DNA of 64,000 nucleotides from Hemibagrus wyckioides (lineage: Eukaryota; Chordata; Actinopteri; Siluriformes; Bagridae): NCBI RefSeq assembly GCF_019097595.1, contig NC_080716.1, positions 11,217,401 to 11,281,400 on the forward strand, written 5' to 3'. Both the position numbers and the translations under genes were made by a program. The notes beneath the pieces were generated by a model, which ran no database searches, had not been told where the DNA came from, and saw only the letters and a list, made by a program, of their open reading frames with translations. Positions 40,320 through 50,779 of this stretch are shown here, one piece after another; position 1 is the stretch's first letter, and each line of letters opens with the position of its first letter.

Positions 40320-40815
40320 CACCGATCAGGCATAAAATTATGACCACCTGCCTAATATTGTGTTGGTCCCCCTGTTCCTTCCAAAACAGCCCTGACCTGG
40401 CGAGGCATCTCCACTAAATCCCTGAAGATGTGCTGTGGTATCTGGCACCAAGATGTTAGCAGCAGATTCTTTAAGTCCTGTAAGTCACAACTTACAAGAC
40501 TTAAAGGATACGTACAGGGCTTAAATGACACTTTTGATATATACTGACCACTGCAGACCGGGAACACCCCACAAGAGCTGCAGTTTTGGAGATGCTCTGA
40601 TCCAGACGTCAAGCCATCACAATTTGGCCCTTGTCAAACTCACTCAAATCCTTACACTTGTCCATTTTTCCTGCTTCTAACACATCAACTTTGAGGACAA
40701 AATGTTCACTTGCTGCCTAATATATCCCACCCACTAACAGGTGCCATGATGAGGAGATCATCAGTGTTATTCACTTCACCTCTCACTGCTCATAATGTTA
40801 TGCCTGATCATTGTG
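40320..40815 (-). mobile_element. Tc1-like family B copy upstream of enosf1
   Basis: Left end CACCGATCAGGCATAAAATT after TA, right end ATAATGTTATGCCTGATCATTGTG before TA. The minus strand keeps the transposase C-terminus: DLKNLLLTSWCQIPQHIFRD and RAVLEGTGGPTQY. The middle is deleted. The nearest end is about 215 bases upstream of the enosf1 ATG. Confidence 0.82.
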
Positions 40816-41474
40816 TAAATCTTACAGTAGAGATAAACAAAAGTTATACTTTGAAAAAAAGAAGAAGAAGAACTGAAACCGTCTCTCTTAAGATCCAAAT
40901 ATGAGTAGTATGTTCCACTACTAATTTATTTATTTACATTAGCTGGAAATAACATACTTAAGCTGATTAGAGCAAGAAGAACCTTAACATGTCCAGGACA
41001 AATGCACCATTATGCATAACTATCCTGTTATAATATATATAGATAAATATATCATTACATCTCGTGTCTCAATGTAAAATTCCCATTCCAGCAACAGCCC
41101 CACTCAAGCGGTTCCTACAATAGTGTTAGCAGCATTGTCAGCAGACATAGGAAAATAAATAAAATATATACATTTTTTATGGATATAAGTTCTGAATTCA
41201 ATTATCAAAACTCTTCAGTTAAAGATGAAAAAAGAGAAGCCAATTTCACCAGATGCACCTTTAATAGGAACGTACAAATTGTTGTAAGTTAACTAGCCAC
41301 CTTGCTTTCAATGGGTGTGGCTTATTTAGAGTCTCTTTTCATTAATAGAGCAAAAATAAACAAACTATTTGGCCACATTGTGTCTGAAAGTTCATTTATT
41401 CGATATTAATTTCTTATTTCTATTAAAAAAATGTAGTTTAAAAGCAATATGCCACACACAATCATACACACATA

Positions 41475-42286
41475 CACTATATTGCCAAAAGTTCTGTGAC
41501 AACACTCGAAATCACTGAATACAGGTGTTGTTTTTCAGGGGATGGGCTTGGCTCCTTAGTTCCAGTGAAAGTTCCAGTTAATGCTTCAGCATACCAAGAC
41601 TTTTTGGATAATTTCATGATCCCACAGTTTGGGGATGGTACCTTCCTGTTCCAACATGACTGTACACCAGTGCACAAAGCAAGGTCCATAAAGACATGGA
41701 TGAGTGAATTTGGTGTGGGCCTGCACAGAGTCCTGACCTCAACCCAATAGAACACCTTTTGGATGAATTAGAGCAGAGACTGCAAGCCATTTCAAAACTA
41801 GGACGTCTGCCTTCACATGCACATGAATGTAATATGGAGTTGGCCCACCCTTTGCAGCTATAACAGCTTCATCTTTTCTGGGAAGGCTTTCCACAAGGTT
41901 TAGGAGTGTGTTTATGGGAATTTTTAACTATTCCACTAGAAGTGCATTTGTGAGGTCAGGCACTGATGCTGGATGAGAAGGTCTGGCTCGCGGTTTCCGC
42001 TCTAATTCATCCCAAAGGTGTTCTATCTGGTTGAGGTCAGGACTCTGTGAAGTTCCTCCACACCAGACTCTCTCATCCATGTCTTTATGGACCTTGCTTT
42101 GTGCACTGGTGTGCAGTCATGTTGGAACAGGAAGGGGTCATCCCCAAACTGTTCCCACAAAGTTGGGAGCATGAAATTGTCCAAAATGGCTTGGAACTAA
42201 AGGGCCTTGGAACTAAAGGGCCTTGAAAAACAACACCTGAATACAATGATTTGCAGGGGTGTCCCAAAACTTCTGGCAATATAGTG
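41475..42286. mobile_element. palindromic (fold-back) Tc1-derived element
   Basis: TA-flanked ends CACTATATTGCCAAAAGTTC and (reverse complement of the right end) CACTATATTGCCAGAAGTTT. Both halves carry the same transposase C-terminal region pointing inward. On plus, 41530-41760 reads FRGWAW or DGLGSLVPVKVPVNASAYQD, GTFLFQHDCTPVHKARSIKT and LTSTQ; on minus, 42240-41990 reads the same segment. The outer 300 or so bases of each half are therefore inverted repeats of each other. A 21-base piece (CTAAAGGGCCTTGGAA type) is duplicated at 42195-42225. No intact transposase is possible. Confidence 0.85.
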
Positions 42287-42579
42287 TACATTCTAGGATA
42301 ATGAATAATGGCATGGCTGTGATTACTTCTTGATATTTAATATAACTGCGCTCTTGTGAGTGCAATATTGCTTAAGTAATTTTTTTTTGCTTGTCATGAT
42401 TCTGGTGGATTCGAAGCCTACCACAGTAACACTGGGCATGATGTAGGAAGACACCATGAATGGTCTGCCATTTTACTATACACACACATTTACACATTCA
42501 TTTCAGCTGGAACCAGATGCTGGAGGATTAATATAAAAAGGATACAATTATACCTTTCCTTAGCTTGATCATAAAATAT

Positions 42580-43330
42580 CAAGAATCTGTTTCAAATGAA
42601 ACTGATTGGACATGATGAAGAAGGTCCCACAATTCACAGTGCATGTCAGGCTAACTCTTAAATGACCTCCACAAATAAATAGTTTTTATAAATCTTGGAA
42701 AGGGTACAGATCCATTACTAAAGCTTTGAATGTTACCAGGAGGTTACACAGCAGGCTACATTGTTGTGAAATAGAAGAAGCTGAAACCACCACAGAGCTC
42801 ATCCCAGACGTAGTTGTCTGTCCAACAATGGAAGCCTCTCCTGAGTAAGGCATGAGGCTTAAGGCAGGCACTTAAAAGACACTGAGAGCATGAGGAAGAC
42901 AATTCTCTTTATGGACCCTAAGTGCTACTTCTTGCAAAAACCAGGTGGATGGGTAATGCCACCAAGAGACTATTCAGAAATAAGAAAAGGATGGTCCTTG
43001 AAGAAAACTTACTCCAGAGTGCACACAAATTCATATTCATCTTTCAGCATGACAACAACCCAATGCACACATCTATGAGAACAATGAAAATTTACTTGGC
43101 TTTAAGACAGGTTTCTGAATTTCCTTAAGTAGCCCAGCCAAAACACAGCCTGAGCCCTCAAGATGGCAGTTCACTGATTCTTCATATCCAGTCTGAGTCG
43201 GATGAGCGGATCTGCTGGGAGGAATGGGAGAAACTGTCTAGATGCAGGTATGCAAAGCTTATACAGACTTGGCCAAGAAGACTTGGAAGCTGAAATATCT
43301 GCCAAAGCTGCTGCCACAAAGTGTCTGAAA
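42580..43330 (+). mobile_element. decayed Tc1-like transposase gene
   Basis: The plus strand reads, with frameshifts and stops, FIFQHDNNPMHTS (43029-43068), AKTQPEPSRWQ, LGGMGETV, KAYTDLAKKTWKLK and ISAKAAATK. These are corrupted forms of the HDNxPKHTS, SPDLNPIE and C-terminal motifs of a Tc1-family transposase that differs from families A and B. No terminal repeats were found. Confidence 0.55.
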
Positions 43331-43531
43331 ACGTATGTAAAAGATTTTAGTTTTTATTTATTTATATATATATTATTTTTTTGGTTGTGTTTCTAGATTA
43401 ATTCCCAAAATCATTTAATTCCTAAAATTAATTTTGTCAATTTTTGTTTAGATTTTACATCCTTTACATCTATAATGTTCAGAATGTTCTAGAGAATAAA
43501 CAGAAAAACAAGTCAGTAAATTTGCTGCCAG

Positions 43532-43625
43532 GTTGTGGGAGCCTGCGGTCTGACTAACACACTCACAGCTTTCTTCAACCTGTTCATTGTACACATTGAC
43601 CAGCGCAGCATGCAGATAATTCCAG
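43532..43625 (+). other. exon-like ORF of unknown origin
   Basis: A 94-base stretch between an AG (TTGCTGCCAG) and a GT (CCAGGTAGCA), with an in-frame TAA 13 bases upstream. It reads VVGACGLTNTLTAFFNLFIV and then HIDQRSMQIIP, with a hydrophobic core like a membrane segment. Codon use looks protein-like, unlike the surrounding AT-rich DNA. I cannot match it to a family and see no partner exon nearby. It may be a relic exon of a lost gene or a chance ORF. Confidence 0.3.
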
Positions 43626-43859
43626 GTAGCACACTCTGATTAGATGTTTTTTTTTTTTTTAAATGTTAGTCATAGCTGTGTGAGAAAACGACAAAAACAA
43701 AATAAACTGAGTGCTTAATAGGAAGTGGTCTCACAGCTTTAAACCAATGCTCACTGAAGTGGTGAGAAGCATGAATATAAAAAAGATCATCTCGATAAAT
43801 AATTTTTTGTCTTTATTAAAAGAAATATAGAAAGAAAAATTAAAATAAAATGGTGGTGG

Positions 43860-44110
43860 TAATAAAGTGGTTGATACAGTGATACAGTGGATAGTGCAGC
43901 TGGCTCACAGGTCTAGGGTCTTTAGTTTATTCCTGAATTCAGGTTATTACCTGTATGGAGTTCTGTATATTCTTTCAGTATTTATGTGGGCTTCCTAAAG
44001 GTTCACCAGTTTCCTCTATTCTAGCCAAAAAATGCATGAAAGTGCATACACTAAACTAAATTGTCCATGTGTGTATGTGCACAGAGTCCTTAATGGGGGA
44101 CAATACATTG
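43860..44110 (+). repeat. tRNA-derived SINE, 5' part
   Basis: GTGGATAGTGCAGCTGGCTC ACAG is box A-like, and the following GGTTATTACCTGTATGGAGT and GGTTCACCAGTTTCCTC segments match the body of the SINE family at 63222-63485. The 3' end is lost. Confidence 0.5.
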
Positions 44111-45576
44111 AACTGTACATAAATAAGCCACACTCAGTTGACTTAAAGTTAACCAGAATAACTAGATGAACCAGTTGCATCTGATCCCATTGCTTTCACC
44201 GTTCTAATTGTAAGTGGACTTAAAAAAGGACCAGTTTCTTTTTTGTTCCTCTTTAGCATTGTTGTGGCCTCAGACCCCTTGTTGTTTACATCGCAACACT
44301 AAAGATCTCTGACCCCAGCTATCTGTTGATATATTTTTTCTGTACTTCTGAAGTAACTCCTTTACTTTGACACAACATTGCGGTGCCATTCTGTTGTAAC
44401 CTCTGTTTGCACAAATGGGGAACACTTTCATATTCTTTTAGGATCACTGATTCATAAAGGATAGCTTATGTGTAATGCAAACCTCTCTCTAAATATCAAG
44501 TGCAGTGGTGTCCTGCTAAGACCATACAACCCTACAAAACATTGTAAAAAGTTTTGTTTTTAGTAGTGATGGAAGACGACAGGTACTTCTGGCATAATGA
44601 AAAGCAAAGCAAACTGGTTTGTCTTTGCGTTCATACCTAACGAACTACAAAAGTGTTCACAAATACAAATGTTATTTGTTGTGCTCAAATGAACTAGGTG
44701 TAAATATGAGCTTCAAAATCAGTTAATTTTATTCGAATATAAGTTGCTTTTGAATAATCTGAGAAAAAAGACTGTGGAGTATTTTTTAAATGCTCTCTTA
44801 ACTCTTCTCATTGTCACACAAATGCACAAAGGACAGAGATAGTCAGTATATACCTGTATAGTAAGCACCGAACAAGTCAGAAATGGTTGATTAAAGCAAA
44901 GAGCTAGAAGGAATGACTTGGGGTTCTGCAGATCCATCTTAACACAGACCATACACACAGACACCTAGCATCTTCTGGAAGATTCACCAATATTCCCACA
45001 GACCCAAAACACAAAGGCAGTTTGTGAATGTGTAAATCTCATTCTACCCTCTAACACGTAGCTATAATGCACCAATTAAAGCTTCCACTGTATTCAAGCT
45101 ACACAACAAAATGTTTTAAAAGCAGCAACATAATCTGACAAGCACGTTGATTTTTGTTCTTTGTTTATTTTGTCTGTTAGGAAACCACAGTGATGATGTC
45201 ATAGGGCATCTTTGGGGTGATGGATGAAGTGATCACATTCCAGTATTATGATGACTGGACATGATGTAATGAATATTCCTCCGTCCGAGCTCACTCTAAT
45301 CCAGCAACATGCATAATTTAGAAAGACCTCCTACTATTCGTAGATTTTCTATTCATATTATACAGTTTTCCTCCAACAGAATCAGTATCAGTAAAAGATT
45401 AAATGGGTTAATTCTACTGTGTATCTGTTTAATGACCTCTGAGTAAGTAAATAACCTTTCTGACTTGGCTGTGGCATGTAGCACTGACAATTTCTTGGCA
45501 TCCAGCAGTGACAAGCCACAAAAGAAGATGCCTGTGCTAAAGTTGAGTCACAGGAGAGAGAGAAAGAAAGAGACAC

Positions 45577-45636
<60 letters not shown>

Positions 45637-45746
45637 AGGCGGAGGATGTAAGATCATTCTTTTCCATGGTGCCAACCAAAATGCTCTCAATTATACAATT
45701 AAATATTGCACTTAATTACGCAAACCTGCAATTACTTTCATTCAAA

Positions 45747-45797
<51 letters not shown>

Positions 45798-46287
45798 TCT
45801 ACAGTTTACAACAGATTACAGTAGCTCATCTTATTGCTCATGAACTAGCTCACATTTACAAAATTCTTAAGTAATCTAATCTGGGACTGTAACCAGATCC
45901 TATCTGAAAAGTCTCTACACTAAACATCCTTGTGTGAATCAAAAAATAATGAAGTAAATATAGTCTTATCAGTTGCATGACAGGAGTCCGGCATGTTTAC
46001 CGCTTCCCTGTTTGAGGTCGTCATGCCACTGGGATATTGATGGTGACTCCAGTATTAGATTTGGGCTATTTACCGGTGCGGTTTTATTTCGGGGAAGAGC
46101 AGCTCACAGAGTTCTCCAGGGATTTAGGCAGAACAAGACTCTAGAGCAGGGCTGTTGCTGGAAAACATGATATGATACAGCATAATGTTTTATAGATTTT
46201 GCCTAGGCTTATCAGACAATTGGAATAGGCTACAAAGCACAGAGCTCACTTCCTGCAACTGTATCATCCAGTTTTATTAAAAAAACA

Positions 46288-46344
<57 letters not shown>

Positions 46345-46767
46345 CCATCATTACTAGCACACCTCCCATGATTGATATACCCATGTACTCATATGCATAT
46401 GTATATATACATTCAATAAAGTATTTATTAGTGTAAAACACTGGATGGCGCGCGCGGTCAAGAAATTTGAGCCCTATGTTATCTGAGAACTGAAGAAAAA
46501 GATCGTTCCCAGAGTCCAGAGGCGTTCCTAGAACTTTAGCTGAAGTTCTTCACCTAGTACTCGGGAATATTCGTCACATGACCACATGACGTAAGAAGCC
46601 GAGTGATTCATTCACTAAAGTCTCAGCAGTATAACGGAATTAAAACAAAATCCTTTCATCAGTATGAGGACCTTTAGGAAGCTTGACAGCTACACTCACA
46701 TCAGACAGATCTGTAAAACATATGACCATGGACTTGAGCTCAATTTATAATTTATAAAACTCATTTC

Positions 46768-46808
<41 letters not shown>

Positions 46809-47330
46809 TCCATCCACCCTTCGTTCTTTCTTTCTTTCTTTCTTAAAATAAATTGTCCTAGAACTTCCATTTAGTCTGACTAACAACTAAAGAAATTAAT
46901 TAATGAATACAAATAAAGCTGAAAATCTACCTGGAACAGACAGGCTGTTGCGCATGGTATGCTTCCCTGATGTTTATAAAATCTGTTACACCAGTTTCCC
47001 CCCTAGTGTAGCCTATGCTTTCTGGTGTATGAAGCACGGGAAATACTACTTTGTATACTATCCTAATAAGATTAAATTAGTTTGAGTATCCCAAAAGGAC
47101 GATTTCCAGAATGATGGACAGCTCCAAGCGCGGTACACCGGGCAGGCGGTGATGAGTCATTGAGCGTCTACCTGAACCTGCTCACGAGGGACACCACCCC
47201 ATCCCCCCCAAAAAAAGAAAAGACAAATATTAGCATTCACTTGTGGTGTCAAATGATCGCCTCTGTTTTTTCTTCTACACGTACAGCCTAAGTAAATGAC
47301 GAAGAAAGCGCGTCGGTCCTGGTGGAAGGA
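44110..47330. other. gene-free stretch with microsatellites
   Basis: No coding exon was found. Simple repeats: (GA)n 45577-45632, (GT)n(GA)n 45748-45797, (TA)n(GT)n 46290-46344 and (TTTC)n 46770-46844. The last 150 bases become CpG-richer towards the adcyap1 promoter. Confidence 0.6.
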
Positions 47331-47336
47331 GGTGAG

Positions 47337-47343
47337 TGACGTC
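47337..47343 (+). promoter_or_regulatory. cAMP-response element upstream of adcyap1
   Basis: TGACGTC, 7 of 8 bases of the palindromic CRE, lies about 640 bases before the start codon and about 150 before the likely transcription start. Mammalian PACAP promoters are also cAMP-responsive. A TTATAA at 47470-47475 may serve as TATA box. Confidence 0.45.
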
Positions 47344-47489
47344 GATAGGGAGTGAAAAGGGCTCGCCTCGCCACAGCTCAATAAAACTCGCACTGCCGTC
47401 GTGATCGTGGGACATATGATGGCGATCTTTCTAGCGTCCAGCGTCGCGGAGAACTCTGAGTACCGCCGCTTATAAGTCTAGAAGTCTTG

Positions 47490-47562
47490 TGCGCTGCTGG
47501 TGGGCAGAGAATAGGGAGCGCGACAGATAAGTTTTATAAGAATTGGGGGGAAAGGCTGTACC

Positions 47563-47606
<44 letters not shown>

Positions 47607-47653
47607 ATCTCGCAGCCTCACCGGACTGCATCCCGCAATTTGCACCGCTGTAG
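47490..47653 (+). other. probable 5' UTR exon of adcyap1
   Basis: CpG-containing, non-coding stretch ending in CTGTAG followed by a good donor, GTATGT, at 47654. The next acceptor (TTCTCCTACAG) is at 47971-47981, right before the coding exon. A (GA)n tract at 47571-47601 would lie inside the UTR. The 5' limit is a guess from the TTATAA at 47470. Confidence 0.45.
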
Positions 47654-47982
47654 GTATGTCAAAGCCCGACAAACTTCTTGCGCAAAAAAGAAGACTTGGA
47701 TGAATATTTTTATACATATTTTAGCTTAAACTTATTGGATAAGATTTGAATGGTGTTAGTGATTTAAACACTAACACTACCCGCTTATCCATTCGACTTA
47801 ATTGCTTAATTTCTCCTCTCTCCGCGTGGTTGAACCCGGGACACCTGCTGCGCTTTATCCATTCAACTTTAGACCGTTTTCCGATACTCCTTATAACCGT
47901 TTATAACAACATTCGCGTTAACACCTTAACGACGTGTGTGTAATGATATAGTGTGGTCTGATCTTTTTTTTTCTCCTACAGA

Positions 47983-48349
47983 ATGATCATGTCGGGGAGT
48001 AGAGGGACTTTGGGCTTCCTCATCTACGCGCTCCTGGTGCAGTGCAGTGCGTCCTCGCCGCTCAGGTAGGACAAGACGACCGCGCGCGAGGCAAAACGGG
48101 GCAAAGTGGTGTGGGAATCAGGGGGAAATTAAGGACAAAGGATGGAACTTTCTTATAAAGTTACTTACGGAGGTTAATACGGGACCAAAAGCATAATCGA
48201 TGGCGCATCCTTATAGCCAAAGAGAAATATATTTTTGTGAGATTATTTTGTGGTGCCCATAAAAGTGGCAACAGGAATCAACGCTTCTTGTAAAGGGAAT
48301 AGTTCCAAACAGTGCCCTAATTTCAATAGGAAATACAGGAAGGATTATA

Positions 48350-48411
<62 letters not shown>

Positions 48412-49222
48412 TTCTACCTGAAAGCGATTTATCGTTTTAATTTTCTTATACATCAAAATTACATAAAAAGTAACGTGAGTTAAAGTTAATACTGTAATAT
48501 TATAGTAAATAATTAATAATTGAATGAAACAATTAATTTGTGGGATGTAACACTTAGTCATTTCAGCGGCTTACGTTTATTAATCATCAGTGTCAGGTTT
48601 TTTTATAGCTTGACAGACGGAATCCCTTGGTTTTTCGATCCTGAGTCACAGATCTGTCGCGGATCAGATTAATTCTATAAGGCAAGCATTTCTCAAAAGC
48701 AGGTAAAAGCAGCATCCTGTAATGCCATGTGGTTTATTGCAGGCTGGAGACTGCAGCTTATGATGAAGATGGCACTTCATTAGCAGACATGGCCTTTGAC
48801 TCAGAGCAGATCGCACTCAGAAGCTCTCCATCAGGGACGGATGATGTCTACGAGATATTTTCTCCTCCAGAAAAAAGGTGAAGTTTCAACACACTTCTCA
48901 GTTAATTTCATTCATTTAAACATTATTCGTCTTGTCCTTAAGTGTAGTATTGTCACTGATTGTTTTTGTTCACCGGTGTGTTTTGTGAAATGTCAGAGAT
49001 TGTTGTCTTGGTTTTAGAAAAGTCTGATTAAGTTATTGTGGTCCAGCATGTCGATTTCGGCGTGCAGGGAATGTGACCATGTGTGTGTTTGGCGTTTTGT
49101 CACCCCAGAACGGAAAGACATGCAGACGGGATGTTTAATAAAGCCTACAGGCAAGCGTTGGGTCAGTTATCAGCCCGGAAATACCTGCATTCTCTGATGG
49201 CAAAACGCGTAGGGTAAGCGCG

Positions 49223-49263
<41 letters not shown>

Positions 49264-49322
49264 TCCTTGCACTCTCTTTCTATCTCTCTCTACCCTGAGA
49301 GAGAGAGGGTAGAGAGTCCCTG

Positions 49323-49370
<48 letters not shown>

Positions 49371-49537
49371 TATTTGTTATTTGTACTTTTTGATCCTTTT
49401 TTGTTCGTCCTTTTGCTTTTTTTGTGGATGCTCACACCGCCATTCCATGTTTCAGTGTTTTCTTTCTGTCCCTGCCATACGATGAAATAAAGAAAATTCT
49501 AAGAAAAAAGAGGGAAAAAAACTGGATGTTGATTGAC

Positions 49538-49569
<32 letters not shown>

Positions 49570-49928
49570 CTTTGAGTTGCTTTGAATAATTTATAACAAT
49601 TAAGCATTATTCTAAGTAATTAAACGTTTCCCTTTCCCACCAATCACCCAGACCTGAAGAAAACTGATGGAAAAAAAAATCAAATTGTACATCACAGTTA
49701 CATTAGCGCTATGAAAATCGATTTGTTTGATTGTTATTGTGTTAGAGGCTGAATAATACGGTAGTACAACCAACAAACAATGAACCAACAAGTGTTTGTT
49801 ATGATGTCCCAGGCGACTGACGTAACACTGGGCTTCGGGTGTAGTCTTAAAGCCATGCACACAAGAGCAACAAAGTATTTTCATTATTTTGCTTAAGATG
49901 GAGTGTGTATGTCGCACTAACGTGCCTG

Positions 49929-49965
<37 letters not shown>

Positions 49966-50148
49966 AGAGGAGGCAGCGCTATGGAGGAGGCAGAAGCCCT
50001 GGCTAAGCGCCACTCGGACGGCGTGTTCACTGACAGCTACAGCCGCTACCGGAAGCAAATGGCCGTGCGGAAATATCTGGCCGCAGTCCTCGGCAAAAGG
50101 TACAGACAGAGAGTTAGAACCAAAGGACGACGATTCGCCTATTTTTAG
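47983..50148 (+). CDS. adcyap1: PACAP precursor (adenylate cyclase-activating polypeptide 1), complete
   Basis: Neuropeptide precursor, secreted. Coding exons: 47983-48065, 48743-48877, 49109-49213, 49968-50148; the phases close to 167 aa. The signal peptide is [20 protein letters not shown]. Exon 4 encodes the PRP/GHRH-like peptide [32 protein letters not shown] from residue 77, after RTER. Exon 5 encodes KR (121-122), then PACAP starting [20 protein letters not shown] and ending RYRQRVRTK (123-160). The GKR after residue 27 and GRR at 161-163 are amidation/cleavage sites for PACAP-27 and PACAP-38, and RFAYF ends the protein. Compared with human PACAP-38 there are changes at positions 5, 20, 32, 36 and 37, three of them Lys to Arg. 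Teleosts have two paralogues; which one this is I cannot tell. CT tracts flank the intron between exons 4 and 5. Confidence 0.97.
48357..48409. repeat. TA microsatellite in adcyap1 intron
   Basis: Perfect TA tract of about 52 bases between the signal-peptide exon and the next exon. Confidence 0.95.
49226..49962. repeat. CT/GA tracts of adcyap1 intron 4
   Basis: (CT)n at 49227-49261 starts 13 bases after the exon 4 donor, (CT)n again at 49327-49365, (GATA)(GA) at 49540-49570, and (CT)n at 49932-49962 runs into CTGTTAG, the exon 5 acceptor. Between the first two tracts, CTCTCTACCCT (49285-49295) and AGGGTAGAGAG (49305-49315) form a short hairpin with a GA loop. Confidence 0.9.
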
Positions 50149-50657
50149 TGCTTTCAAACACACACACACACACACACACAAAACAAACAAACCCACAGCC
50201 GCTTAAATCCACTGTTCTGTGCTGTCCCGGGTCAGTCAAGAGTGTTGAGATGAAGAGTGCGACCTTTGTTTCTTTCAAACATGTACTTTATGTATGAAGT
50301 AAAGACGTTGAAATGAATATTTTGATAATGACACTGTTTCTTTCTTTCTTTCTTTTTCTTTCTTTCTTTTTTGTACTGAAGCACTTGAGAGCGCACAACA
50401 CTACTTTGTGGACCAATCGTTTAGTCTGACCAAATATAGTCTATATTTCCTTATTTCTTTTTTTAGACCTTTAACAAAGTGTATGTGCACTTGAAGGGTA
50501 TGCTTCCGATATTTTGTCTTTTAAAATATATCAATCTACCATGATGAGTATGAGTAAATAAATTTGTCTTAAAGACAATCATTGCACTGAATGTTACCTC
50601 TCTTCTTTATTTGTTGGAACTTGAAATTAAGCGTGTAGTCTTCTTTATTTACAACAG

Positions 50658-50763
50658 CCCTGAAGACTTAGATTTGCACCAATTTCTACAAGGCATAGAC
50701 ATTGGGGAGCTCCCGGATGGGGATGAGTTTGAGGCATTTATGAGCATCTGGCTGAGGCTCCTG
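50658..50763 (+). other. exon-like ORF downstream of adcyap1
   Basis: 106 bases between a strong acceptor (TCTTCTTTATTTACAACAG) and a consensus donor (GTGAGT). It encodes PEDLDLHQFLQGIDIGELPD and then GDEFEAFMSIWLRLL, acidic and helical in look, with no stop in frame. It begins one base into a codon, the phase left by adcyap1 exons 3 and 4. I do not recognise the protein and saw no clear partner exon. It could be an alternative last-part exon of adcyap1 or an exon of another gene or pseudogene. Confidence 0.4.
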
Positions 50764-50779
50764 GTGAGTGGCTTTGCGG

